In this document: piece by piece, positions 37,655 through 45,401 of the stretch
Layout of the letters: the number at the start of each line of letters is the position of its first letter
Numbering within the stretch: position 1 is the stretch's first letter
Source of the DNA: Roseburia sp. 1XD42-34
GTDB taxonomy: Bacteria > Bacillota > Bacilli > Bacillales > Amphibacillaceae
Assembly: GCF_009917385.1 (NCBI RefSeq)
Contig: NZ_QWLJ01000006.1
Location: 62,001-126,000, forward strand
Direction of reading: 5' to 3'
Length of the DNA stretch: 64,000 nt
Translations under genes and position numbers: made by a program
The notes under the pieces: model-generated
What the model saw: the letters and a program-made list of their open reading frames with translations, nothing else
Database searches by the model: none
What the model was told of the DNA's origin: nothing

Positions 37655-38437
37655 ATGGAAAAAGCAATTATTGTTAACGATGTATCAAAAAAATACCGTT
37701 TATATAATAACCCGAAGGAGCGATTATTAGACTTAATCACTCCAAAAGATTTTGGCGAAGATTTCTATGCATTAAGTAATGTGAGCTTTGAAGCTGAAAA
37801 GGGTGACATTATTGGTTTTGTAGGAGTGAATGGTTCTGGAAAGTCCACATTATCCAACATCATTACTGGTATCATTCCACCTTCATCTGGAGAAGTGTAT
37901 AGAAATGGACAGACTTCATTAATTGCCATCAATTCTGGTTTAAAAGAGGAGCTAAGTGGTAGAGATAATATTGAATTAAAATTATTAATGCTAGGGTTTA
38001 ATAAACACGCTATTAAGAGACTAGAACCAGAAATCATTGATTTTTCTGAACTAGGCAAGTTCATTGATCAACCTGTAAAATCTTATTCAAGCGGTATGAA
38101 ATCCAGGCTCGGCTTCGCCATATCCATAAATATTGATCCGGATATTTTATTAATTGATGAGGCTTTATCTGTCGGTGACAAAGCATTTGCAGAGAAGAGT
38201 TTTGGCGTGATGAAACAGTTTAAAGAAATGGGCAAGACCATGATATTTGTAAGTCACTCTATTAAGCAAATGGAGAAATTTTGTGAAAAGATATTATGGT
38301 TGGAATACGGAAGAGTGAAGGACTTTGGTTCAGTAAAAGATATTCTTCCAAAATATACAGCATTTATTCGGGAGTGGAAAAAAATGTCTAAAGCTGAAAA
38401 AGAGAGTTATAAAAATGACGTAATAAACTCTGTGTAA
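37655..38437 (+). CDS. tagH: Teichoic acid ABC exporter ATPase
   Basis: A 260-residue ABC ATPase. Walker A is GVNGSGKST (57-65), the signature YSSGM lies in the SYSSGMKSRLGF block, Walker B is ILLIDEA and the switch histidine is in VSHSIKQME. It is the TagG partner, 17 bp downstream of it. The protein stops shortly after the ATPase domain: the C-terminal membrane helix and outer SH3-like region of B. subtilis TagH are absent, as in shorter Staphylococcus homologues. Confidence 0.93.
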   Translation: MEKAIIVNDVSKKYRLYNNPKERLLDLITPKDFGEDFYALSNVSFEAEKGDIIGFVGVNGSGKSTLSNIITGIIPPSSGEVYRNGQTSLIAINSGLKEELSGRDNIELKLLMLGFNKHAIKRLEPEIIDFSELGKFIDQPVKSYSSGMKSRLGFAISINIDPDILLIDEALSVGDKAFAEKSFGVMKQFKEMGKTMIFVSHSIKQMEKFCEKILWLEYGRVKDFGSVKDILPKYTAFIREWKKMSKAEKESYKNDVINSV

Positions 38438-38476
38438 CCATCTAATTAGAAATATTACTGAAGAGGAGAGGTAAAC

Positions 38477-39847
38477 ATGAGGAATTATCTTATACGTGCA
38501 GGTATGTCCCCACTAGATACTTTTGATGCACCATATGTTATGTTAAATAACGCTATCGGTGGTAATGTTGGAAACCTAATTTACCAATACAGTATATTTC
38601 GTACATTAATGACAGAAGAAACGACAGTAACTCCAAATTATTATAAAGTTTTACCTGAGGATGCTGATGAAATTAATGATAAGTATGACGGGTTAATTAT
38701 ACCATTTGCGGATGCATTTCGAGAAGGTTTCGCATCAGCGTTAAGGAAGTATACAAAATTAATAAAAAAACTTCGTATTCCTGTTGTTGTTATCGGTGTT
38801 GGCTTAAGAGCGCCATTTGAACCAAAACTGGATGAGGGTTTTCCATTTGATGAAGATGTAAAGGAATTTGTCCGTGCTGTATTAGAGAAATCAAATATGA
38901 TTGGTGTAAGAGGAGAAATTACCGCTCGTTATTTGTCACGTTTAGGGTTCCGTGAGGGGATTGATCATATGGTAATCGGTTGCCCATCCATGTATACATT
39001 TGGAAGACAGTTAAATATAAGGGATACAAGCATTACAAAAGAATCGATGGTTTGTGTAAACTCCTCTCGCTTGTCTCCAAAACATGTGTTGAAATTTATT
39101 GCTAAAGGTATGGAGGAATATCAAAATCATTACTTTATTCCACAATGGATGAAAGAATTAAGGCTTACTTATATGGGTACTCCCCCAATTGCTAAGGAAA
39201 GCAAATATTATCCAGTGAAAATGTCAGATCCCGTGTATATGGCAAATCGGGTTCGTTTCTTTTTAAATGTTCCTACATGGCTCGATTTTATGCGACAAGC
39301 TGATTTAGCTTTTGGAGCCAGATTACATGGAAATATATCTGCTACGATAGCTGGCACTCCAAGTTTAATCATCCCAAAAGATGCAAGAATGAGAGAATTA
39401 GTGGAATATCATAATCTGACACATGTCCGCGCCGATGACATTAATGAAGATATGAAACTATCAGACGTTGTGGAAAATAGTGACTTTCAAGCTCCAACTA
39501 AGGTGCAGGGGAGAAATTTTGATCATTTTATTGATTTCTTAAATAAAAATGAGCTATCACATATTTATAAAGAGACAATCACGCCAACAAAAGTACCTTT
39601 AGATGATAAACTGCATGAAATAAATCATCCTTCTCCTGTATATCCAATCAGTGGTTGCGACTTAGAAGAATTGGTTAATCGGCTAGAGTCATACTATCCA
39701 AAATTAGAGAAAAAACATAATGAATCTTTAAAAGATTTAAAATCACAGCTTAATAAAAATAAAAAAACAGTTAAGAAGTTAGAGGGGACTCTAAATCGAA
39801 AATCCGCCCGCCTTGCTTTGAAGGTAGCCAATATGTTTCGCTTTTAA
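38477..39847 (+). CDS. Polysaccharide pyruvyl transferase family protein
   Basis: A 456-residue protein with the pyruvyltransferase (CsaB/WcaK-like) fold: NAIGGNVGNLIYQYSI at the N-terminus, VIGVGLRAPF, IGVRGEITARYLSRLGF, and the FGARLHGNISATIAGTPSLII block typical of the C-terminal half. Such enzymes put pyruvate ketals from phosphoenolpyruvate on wall sugars, or act as related GT-B transferases. The last 60 residues are a predicted coiled coil with basic residues. It sits between tagH and tagA in the teichoic acid operon, so ManNAc of the linkage unit or a side sugar could be its target; that is inference. GAGGAGAGG precedes the ATG. Confidence 0.82.
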   Translation: MRNYLIRAGMSPLDTFDAPYVMLNNAIGGNVGNLIYQYSIFRTLMTEETTVTPNYYKVLPEDADEINDKYDGLIIPFADAFREGFASALRKYTKLIKKLRIPVVVIGVGLRAPFEPKLDEGFPFDEDVKEFVRAVLEKSNMIGVRGEITARYLSRLGFREGIDHMVIGCPSMYTFGRQLNIRDTSITKESMVCVNSSRLSPKHVLKFIAKGMEEYQNHYFIPQWMKELRLTYMGTPPIAKESKYYPVKMSDPVYMANRVRFFLNVPTWLDFMRQADLAFGARLHGNISATIAGTPSLIIPKDARMRELVEYHNLTHVRADDINEDMKLSDVVENSDFQAPTKVQGRNFDHFIDFLNKNELSHIYKETITPTKVPLDDKLHEINHPSPVYPISGCDLEELVNRLESYYPKLEKKHNESLKDLKSQLNKNKKTVKKLEGTLNRKSARLALKVANMFRF

Positions 39848-39951
39848 ATAATAAATGGGATTATTTCTTGTTATAAGCCACTGTTGAAATAATATACATG
39901 CCTAGTTTCACTAGATACTAGTAGAATGCATGAGAAAGGTTGCATTAGCCT

Positions 39952-40683
39952 ATGGTAAATAAAACTGCAGTAAACATAATGGATATTGAATTTATTAATG
40001 AAACAAAAGTCGACTTTTTAACGGAACATGTCTATCCTCGTCTTGCCAATAATGAAAAATGTTTTATCGTAACAGCTAATCCAGAGATCGTTATGAAAAC
40101 AAGAGAGAACAAAGCATATAAAAATATGGTTAAGCAGGCGGATTATGTTGTACCTGATGGTGTAGGTATTGTGATGGCCTCTAAATTCCAAAAACAGCCG
40201 ATAAAAGAAAGAATTCCTGGTTATGATTTAATGCTTGATTTATTGGCAACAGCTGATAAAAAATCTTACTCTTGTTATTTTCTAGGAGCAAAAGAACATG
40301 TTAATAAGAAAGTAGTCGCGAAAATTAAACAACAATATCCAAATATTATTATCGCAGGTCATCACCATGGCTATATATCGACTGATGATAAATCCATAGT
40401 AGAGCGCATAGTAATCTCTAACCCGGATTTAATTTTTGTTGCATTAGGTTCTCCTAGCCAAGAAGAGTGGATTACAAAACATATAAATAACTTTACCAAA
40501 GGCTTGTTTATGGGTGTAGGAGGAAGTTTCGATGTTATTGCTGGAGAGGTAAAACGTGCTCCAGATGCGTGGATTAGTCTTAACCTAGAGTGGCTGTATC
40601 GTTTACTAAGACAACCTTTTCGCTGGAAACGTATATTAAAAGTAATAGAGTTTATGGCAAGGATATATTTTAAAAAAGAATAG
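39952..40683 (+). CDS. tagA: UDP-ManNAc:GlcNAc-PP-undecaprenol N-acetylmannosaminyltransferase
   Basis: A 243-residue WecG/TagA/CpsF-family (GT26) enzyme that adds ManNAc to the TagO product, completing the linkage disaccharide. TANPE (41-45) and VVPDGVGI with Asp69 are the active-site blocks; Thr and Asp at these places are catalytic in studied TagA. ALGSPSQEEWI and GVGGSFDVIAGEVKRAP follow. The basic C-terminal segment WLYRLLRQPFRWKR is the membrane-binding appendage. A stop codon two codons upstream fixes the ATG. Placement at the 3' end of the operon is unusual, as tagA commonly neighbours tagB. Confidence 0.94.
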   Translation: MVNKTAVNIMDIEFINETKVDFLTEHVYPRLANNEKCFIVTANPEIVMKTRENKAYKNMVKQADYVVPDGVGIVMASKFQKQPIKERIPGYDLMLDLLATADKKSYSCYFLGAKEHVNKKVVAKIKQQYPNIIIAGHHHGYISTDDKSIVERIVISNPDLIFVALGSPSQEEWITKHINNFTKGLFMGVGGSFDVIAGEVKRAPDAWISLNLEWLYRLLRQPFRWKRILKVIEFMARIYFKKE

Positions 40684-40707
40684 AGAGTGACCTATGATCA
40701 CTCTCTA
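40682..40707. terminator. Hairpin between convergent tagA and LCP genes
   Basis: AGAGAGTGA pairs with TCACTCTCT across seven bases. It overlaps the LCP stop codon and has no clear T run on either side, so termination may be weak. Confidence 0.5.
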
Positions 40708-41763
40708 ATAACTATTTGAATCCTGTACTTCTTTATCATTGCTCTCTTGGGTGAATTCATAATTTGTTTCAGACGATGCAGGAAGATCCAAGTGCTCTCG
40801 CAACTTATTTTCAACCTCCACTCTGCTCTGTTCATTCACCTGATAATACCAAATTCCATCTGGCATTTTACCACCTTGGCCATCGATATTAATTGTATTT
40901 ATAGCTAAGTTAGTATTCAACCCGTAGCTTATAAAGCTCTTCATTTCATCGAAGGTAAGGTTGGTACTCATGTTATCTCCGACTGCATTAATGAGTTCAT
41001 CGAGTTTTAGGATGGAAGAGGCAGAAGCAGTTTCCTTTATAATTGTTTTAATAATTTCCTGTTGCCGTTTTCCTCTCTCAAAATCATTATCGTATTTTCT
41101 TGTCCGTGCTAAAGCTAAAGCTTCTTCACCGTTTAAATTTTGGTAACCTGGCATTAAATGTATAGCGTCTTTATTATCATTTGAATCAAGTTCGCTCATT
41201 TCAAAAGGTACATCATATTGAATACCACCAATTGTATCAACAATTTCAATAAATGCTTCAAAATTTAACCGAACATAGTAATCAACTGGAACATTTAAAA
41301 AACTTTCAACTGTATCGATGGTTTTGCTGGGGCCGCCATAGGCATGTGCATGATTAATTTTTGTATATCCGTAATCCGGAACGTTGACATAAGAATCTCT
41401 CGGAATGCTTAAAATGTTCACATCTTTTTCTTGTTTATTAAAGGTTGCAAGCATTAATGCGTCGGACCTGCCGCTGCCTTCATTACGTGCTTCACTATCA
41501 TCTACCCCAATAATAAGTACAGAGACATTGTCATCTATTGGTGTAACTGATTCATCTCTTAAAGCGGATTTTTCTCCATCTCTACCAACTTTTTCAAATG
41601 ATTTATTTGCTGCTTCTTGAGCTGTGTTATAGACATGGGCACCGTAGGAAACGGTTGCTACTAGTAAAAGGCTTAAGGGAATGATTAAAAAAAACAAAAG
41701 TTTCTTTTTACTTCTTCTTTTTCGTTTTTTTATTCGAGATATATTTTCACGGTTTTTCGACAT
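40705..41763 (-). CDS. LytR-CpsA-Psr family glycopolymer ligase (second copy)
   Basis: A 352-residue LCP protein: basic N-terminus, one transmembrane helix at about residues 22-42, and an outer LCP domain with SVLIIGVDDSEARNEGSGRSDALMLATF, LSIPRDSYVNV, HAYGGPSKTIDTVE and ERGKRQQEIIKTI. It should attach teichoic acid or the other polymer to peptidoglycan. Beside tagA it is the likely teichoic acid ligase (TagT/U/V type). It differs clearly from the paralogue at 28065. Its upstream region has a perfect TGTWAH-N5-TGTWAH site. Confidence 0.93.
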   Translation of the reverse strand: MSKNRENISRIKKRKRRSKKKLLFFLIIPLSLLLVATVSYGAHVYNTAQEAANKSFEKVGRDGEKSALRDESVTPIDDNVSVLIIGVDDSEARNEGSGRSDALMLATFNKQEKDVNILSIPRDSYVNVPDYGYTKINHAHAYGGPSKTIDTVESFLNVPVDYYVRLNFEAFIEIVDTIGGIQYDVPFEMSELDSNDNKDAIHLMPGYQNLNGEEALALARTRKYDNDFERGKRQQEIIKTIIKETASASSILKLDELINAVGDNMSTNLTFDEMKSFISYGLNTNLAINTINIDGQGGKMPDGIWYYQVNEQSRVEVENKLREHLDLPASSETNYEFTQESNDKEVQDSNSY

Positions 41764-41801
41764 AATTACACCTCATTATACATACTACTTTTTATTTTAC
41801 T

Positions 41802-41838
41802 ACTATATGTAGCTAACGTAAATTACATTTAGGTTACA
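41802..41838 (-). promoter_or_regulatory. LCP promoter region with WalR-like box
   Basis: Minus strand: TGTAAC (41838-41833), five bases, TGTAAT (41827-41822), then 14 bp to TATAGT (41807-41802). This matches the WalR consensus and has the same layout as the tarI promoter region. Confidence 0.55.
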
Positions 41839-41860
41839 TTATTGTAAGGTACATAACTAA

Positions 41861-42040
41861 TTTATCCCGTATATCAGGTGCTGTACGACTCCCAGGAGTT
41901 AGATATCTGTACTGCAACAAGCCTAAGTGGATGATAACAATACCTAAATACGATTCGTTCAGAGGTCTTTATGGCATACCATTATGGTACTAACAGAGTG
42001 GATGATTTCAAAACCCTCACTGATGGAAGGTTCACTTTAT
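41861..42040 (+). repeat. Dispersed repeat family B, copy B3
   Basis: A 180-bp copy starting TTTATCCCGTATATCAGGTG and ending CACTGATGGAAGGTTCACTT, then TAT, with TTTAT at both ends. Inside, ACTCC-CA-GGAGT forms a hairpin, and AGGTGCTGT near the left end can partly pair with ACAATACCT in the middle. It fills most of the spacer between the LCP gene and the DUF1659 gene; the last 125 bp of the spacer show nothing else. Confidence 0.8.
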
Positions 42041-42167
42041 AATAATCTGCTGCTTTTTACATTATTTTATTAAATAGTATTTAAAATATCCGTCTTGTTA
42101 GAAATTTATGTTCATTTTGCCACTTCTCCATCCTCTCCATCGAATTTAGATGTAAGGAGGTGATACC

Positions 42168-42392
42168 ATGGTAAATTCAACGTTAACCGATTCGTCGCTA
42201 CGATTAGAATTTGGCAAAAGCACGGAGGAAGGTTCAGAAAAACAACTTATAGTATCGAAAAGTTTTCATAATGTGAAAACAACTGCAACATCTGATCAGT
42301 TATATGCAATTGCTCAAGCGGTTGCCAGTTTACAGAAACTTCCACTGTTGACCATCGAGCGTAAAGATAGCTCGAAAATTGTCGAGGCATAG
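42168..42392 (+). CDS. DUF1659 family small protein
   Basis: A 74-residue protein of the DUF1659 type, of unknown function, found in Bacillaceae next to DUF2922 and YvrJ genes. Typical are the central LRLEFG...KSFHNVKTTATSDQLYAIAQAVASLQ pattern and the C-terminal ERKDSSKI. No signal peptide or membrane segment. AAGGAGGTGATACC precedes the ATG, close to an ideal ribosome binding site. It probably forms one transcript with the gene 34 bp downstream. Confidence 0.85.
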   Translation: MVNSTLTDSSLRLEFGKSTEEGSEKQLIVSKSFHNVKTTATSDQLYAIAQAVASLQKLPLLTIERKDSSKIVEA

Positions 42393-42426
42393 TGGAGAAT
42401 GATATGGAAGAGAGGGAGGAAAAGAC

Positions 42427-42642
42427 ATGAAAAAACTAGAATTAAAATTTACGAACCAAGAAGGGAAAATAGTCACTTATTCCATTGATCAGCCAGTGGA
42501 ACCAGCTGATGCTGCAGCTATTAATGCTGTAATGGATGAAATTATCGTGCAGAATGCTTTCACCTCTAACGGTGGAGAGTTGGTCGCAAAATCGAGCGCA
42601 AGAATCGTAGAAAGAATGGTTGAGGAGATTGAAATACAGTAA
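42427..42642 (+). CDS. DUF2922 family small protein
   Basis: A 71-residue protein of the DUF2922 type. It has the family pattern KKLELKFTNQEGK and then PVEPADAAAINAVMDEII. The function is unknown. GAGAGGGAGGAAAAG lies before the ATG. A 10-bp hairpin follows the stop. Confidence 0.87.
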   Translation: MKKLELKFTNQEGKIVTYSIDQPVEPADAAAINAVMDEIIVQNAFTSNGGELVAKSSARIVERMVEEIEIQ

Positions 42643-42662
42643 TTCTTTGTTTGTATAGAGAT

Positions 42663-42690
42663 GACCAGTAGCGATGCTACTGGTCGCTTG
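42663..42690 (+). terminator. Hairpin after the DUF2922 gene
   Basis: GACCAGTAGC and GCTACTGGTC form a perfect 10-bp stem with a GAT loop, followed by a poor T run (GCTTGTATT). Confidence 0.55.
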
Positions 42691-43014
42691 TATTATGATT
42701 TCAGTGCTTTGGGTTTGTGGCAACTGTTAAATGATTGCCAATACAGTGTATAAGCAGAAAGGCATGAGGGAGGCTCATTCATTCAAATTGGTTATTCGAG
42801 CAACGCCTCTTGAATTGGTGATAAGGGCTTTTCATGTTAAGCTTCTTTAGCCTATAAAGTAAGAGGAAGCGGATTAAGAAACGCCTTATTTCCTGCATGT
42901 GATGCTTGCAAATGTTTGTTTCACATGGGTACCAGTTACTTTAGATGATTTAAATGGATCATTCGTTCTATGGGCTATAAGTGACAATTTAGTTGATAAA
43001 AGGAGGCGCGGTAT
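42691..43014. other. Spacer between DUF2922 and YvrJ genes
   Basis: No gene with a ribosome binding site was found. A short open frame running into the YvrJ gene in another phase lacks initiation signals. Ends with AAAAGGAGG, the ribosome binding site of the next gene. Confidence 0.4.
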
Positions 43015-43152
43015 ATGGATACGTGGATTTCATTTATAACAGAGGTAGGATTCCCTGTTGCAGTAACATTTTATCTGCTTCACCGTATTGAAGAAAAGCT
43101 GAATGTCTTAATCGCATCCATTTATGAATTGCCTGGTAACATGAAGCGATAA
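43015..43152 (+). CDS. YvrJ family small membrane protein
   Basis: A 45-residue protein: MDTWISFITEVGFPVAVTFY starts with a helix of the family, followed by LLHRIEEKLNVLIASIYELP. This is the YvrJ family pattern (one membrane segment, about 45-50 residues). The function is unknown. AAAAGGAGG lies 8 bp upstream of the ATG. It completes the DUF1659-DUF2922-YvrJ group commonly seen in Bacillaceae. Confidence 0.85.
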   Translation: MDTWISFITEVGFPVAVTFYLLHRIEEKLNVLIASIYELPGNMKR

Positions 43153-43430
43153 AGGGAGAGAATTTGCATGCCTGCTTTATAGACCAATATGCACGTGTAT
43201 ATATTTACTCATTTCCCGGGAAATATCGACATATCCATTAAAGTCTGTATTTAAAAAGTTGATAAAAAGAAACAATAAATTTAAACGGGCGTATATTTTT
43301 CAGAAGGGGTTTGGAGTTGAATATAAAAACATCTTTATATCATAATATTACAAAAATCTGTGTTTATTTCATCTTCCTGATAGAGTGATATATAATGAAG
43401 ATGAGTGGGTAGCATGTTGGGGGTGAAAGA

Positions 43431-44060
43431 ATGAAAACATCAGAAATTGTTAGTCGGTTACAAAATCGGCAACCGACAATTTTAGGACGGGAGAATTTTC
43501 GCGAATTTGGTATTCTCATTCCGATGATAGAGATAGAAGATGAAACCCATTTGCTTTTTGAAGTTCGTTCAAAGCATATGCGCAGTCAACCGGGAGATAT
43601 TTGTTTTCCAGGTGGAAGAGTGGATGAAAGCGACAAAAGTGAATTGCATTGTGCATTACGTGAAACCTCAGAAGAACTGGGCGTAAACCAAGAAAACATT
43701 CGTAACATTATCCCTTTGGATTATATTGTATCTGATTTTGGAAGGATTATCTTTCCGTTTACTGGTACCCTTCATAACCCTGAGAGAATTGTCCCTAATC
43801 CTGCAGAAGTTGAAGAAGTATTCATGGTTCCATTACGTTTTTTTCTGGAGACAAAACCAAAAGTGTATCAGGTGAATTTTAAAGTTATACCAGAACAGGA
43901 TTTCCCATATGAGGATATACAAGGTGGAAGGGCTTATGATTGGAATGCTCGGGGAATGAATGAACTGTTCTATTATTATCAAGATAAAGTAATATGGGGA
44001 TTAACCGCAAAAATTATAGCCCATTTTGTAGCTTTGTTGCAAAAGAAGAAAAAAAATTAA
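43431..44060 (+). CDS. NUDIX hydrolase, CoA pyrophosphatase-like
   Basis: A 209-residue NUDIX protein of the CoAse group (NudL/YeaB-like), which cleaves CoA or CoA derivatives to 3',5'-ADP and phosphopantetheine. The NUDIX block is CFPGGRVDESDKSELHCALRETSEELGV, with the REtxEE core, and the flanking IPLDYIVSDFGRIIFPFTG matches the UPF0035-type extension seen in CoA pyrophosphatases. It is cytoplasmic and not clearly linked to its neighbours. GGGGGTGAAAG precedes the ATG. A family B repeat begins 8 bp after its stop. Confidence 0.88.
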   Translation: MKTSEIVSRLQNRQPTILGRENFREFGILIPMIEIEDETHLLFEVRSKHMRSQPGDICFPGGRVDESDKSELHCALRETSEELGVNQENIRNIIPLDYIVSDFGRIIFPFTGTLHNPERIVPNPAEVEEVFMVPLRFFLETKPKVYQVNFKVIPEQDFPYEDIQGGRAYDWNARGMNELFYYYQDKVIWGLTAKIIAHFVALLQKKKKN

Positions 44061-44068
44061 CGTCTTTA

Positions 44069-44185
44069 TTTATCCCATATATAAGGTACTGTAAGACTTG
44101 CGCTTTAGGAGTTGGGTATCTCAGTACTGCAACAAGTCTAAGTGGGAGATACCAACTCCCAAATGCCTATTTCGTAAGAGTAAAT
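44069..44185 (+). repeat. Dispersed repeat family B, copy B4 (3'-truncated)
   Basis: TTTATCCCATATATAAGGTA is followed by CTGTAAGACTTGC, TTTAGGAGTTGGGTATCT, TACTGCAACAAGTCTAAGTG and CCTATTTCGTAAGAG, all matching B2 and B3. The 3' third (GATGGAAGGTTCACTTTAT) is missing. It separates the NUDIX gene from its hairpin terminator. Confidence 0.8.
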
Positions 44186-44234
44186 TGGTTTCTTTTATTG
44201 TATAGCAAAAAGCAACTATTTATAACAAAGTATT

Positions 44235-44282
44235 CAGACCAATTACGCATGGGCACTCTCAAGCATAATTGGTCTGTTTTGC
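44235..44282 (+). terminator. Terminator downstream of the NUDIX gene
   Basis: CAGACCAATTA pairs with TAATTGGTCTG over a 20-nt loop, followed by TTTT. Confidence 0.75.
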
Positions 44283-44348
44283 GTATAAATTTTTGTTGGA
44301 AATTAGTTTAGTTTTCGTAGTTGGAATTGCGGCAGGTCATTTACAAAT

Positions 44349-45386
44349 TTATCCCTCAAACCCAAAGCAAAAAGCTGTTCTTTGCTGATATGCTTCTCCG
44401 GGTGCTAAAATAATGCTTGGCAAGTGTTTGTGTACAAGTGAAGCTGGTGTACCCTGTGTTTCTATACATACTCCTTGATAACGTAAAAAGGGTGTTTGCG
44501 TGTGCTCGTTTTTTTCATGTAGATAATTACCGGTGTATAATACCATTCCTGGTTGAGTGGTTTTTACGGTAAGTGTTCTCCCCGTTTCTTTATCATATAA
44601 ACATACTTGCTCATCTTTTCCTTTATCGAAACAAAAATAGTGATCATATCCTTGACCAACAATGATATTCTGTTCGAGCTTTGAGTAAATACCATCATGG
44701 AATTGCCGTTCTAATTGAAAGTCAAACGGAGTATGTGCGGTTGCAAATTGTTTACCTGTTGGAATCAGTGCTTTGTTTAACTCTAAGCAAGTACTGCTGG
44801 CAATTTTAGCGTAATGCTGTTTAATCGTCTGTTTCTTGCTTCCTCGTAAGTTAAAATAGCTATGATTCGTCAAGGCGATTGGAGTCGTCTTATCTGTAAT
44901 CGCAGCATAGTCTATGATAAACTCATTATCATTTGTTAGAATATAGGTAACCGTTACATCTACGTTCCCTGGATAGCCATTATCCCCATCATGACTTGTA
45001 TAGGTAAGAATAGCACGGACATCATTTTCTGTTTGTGCTGTAGTAACATGCCACCGCACATGACTGAAGCCATTTATTCCACCATGTAAGTGATGACGCC
45101 CTTCATTTGCAGTGACCTGATAGGGTGTTTCATTTATTGAAAAAGTAGCGTTAGCTATTCTGCCAGCGACTCTCCCTATTAAAGCTCCCATATAGAATGG
45201 ATTGGATTCGTATTCTTCATAGCTATTATACTGTAATACGATATTATCCATCTGACCCTGTTTATCAGGTACGATAATTTCAGTAATTGTTCCACCGTAG
45301 TCGAGAAAACTAACTTGCATGTTTTGGTTGTTCATTAATGTTCGTAAAGTCCATTTGCCATGAACGATCTGTTCTAGTATTTCCAT
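44349..45386 (-). CDS. galM: Aldose 1-epimerase (galactose mutarotase)
   Basis: A 345-residue mutarotase that interconverts alpha and beta forms of galactose and related aldoses, feeding galactokinase. Motifs: NEGRHHLHGGINGFSHVRWHV (active-site histidine region), ALTNHSYFNLRG, and the C-terminal CIETQGTPAS. It is the last gene of the minus-strand galK-galT-galM operon, 15 bp after galT. Confidence 0.93.
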   Translation of the reverse strand: MEILEQIVHGKWTLRTLMNNQNMQVSFLDYGGTITEIIVPDKQGQMDNIVLQYNSYEEYESNPFYMGALIGRVAGRIANATFSINETPYQVTANEGRHHLHGGINGFSHVRWHVTTAQTENDVRAILTYTSHDGDNGYPGNVDVTVTYILTNDNEFIIDYAAITDKTTPIALTNHSYFNLRGSKKQTIKQHYAKIASSTCLELNKALIPTGKQFATAHTPFDFQLERQFHDGIYSKLEQNIIVGQGYDHYFCFDKGKDEQVCLYDKETGRTLTVKTTQPGMVLYTGNYLHEKNEHTQTPFLRYQGVCIETQGTPASLVHKHLPSIILAPGEAYQQRTAFCFGFEG

Positions 45387-45401
45387 CTGCTATTCACTCC
45401 G

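Noticed and set aside
43994..44311. Open frame of 105 codons overlapping the NUDIX 3' end
   Set aside because: It starts inside the NUDIX gene in another frame and continues through repeat B4 and the terminator.
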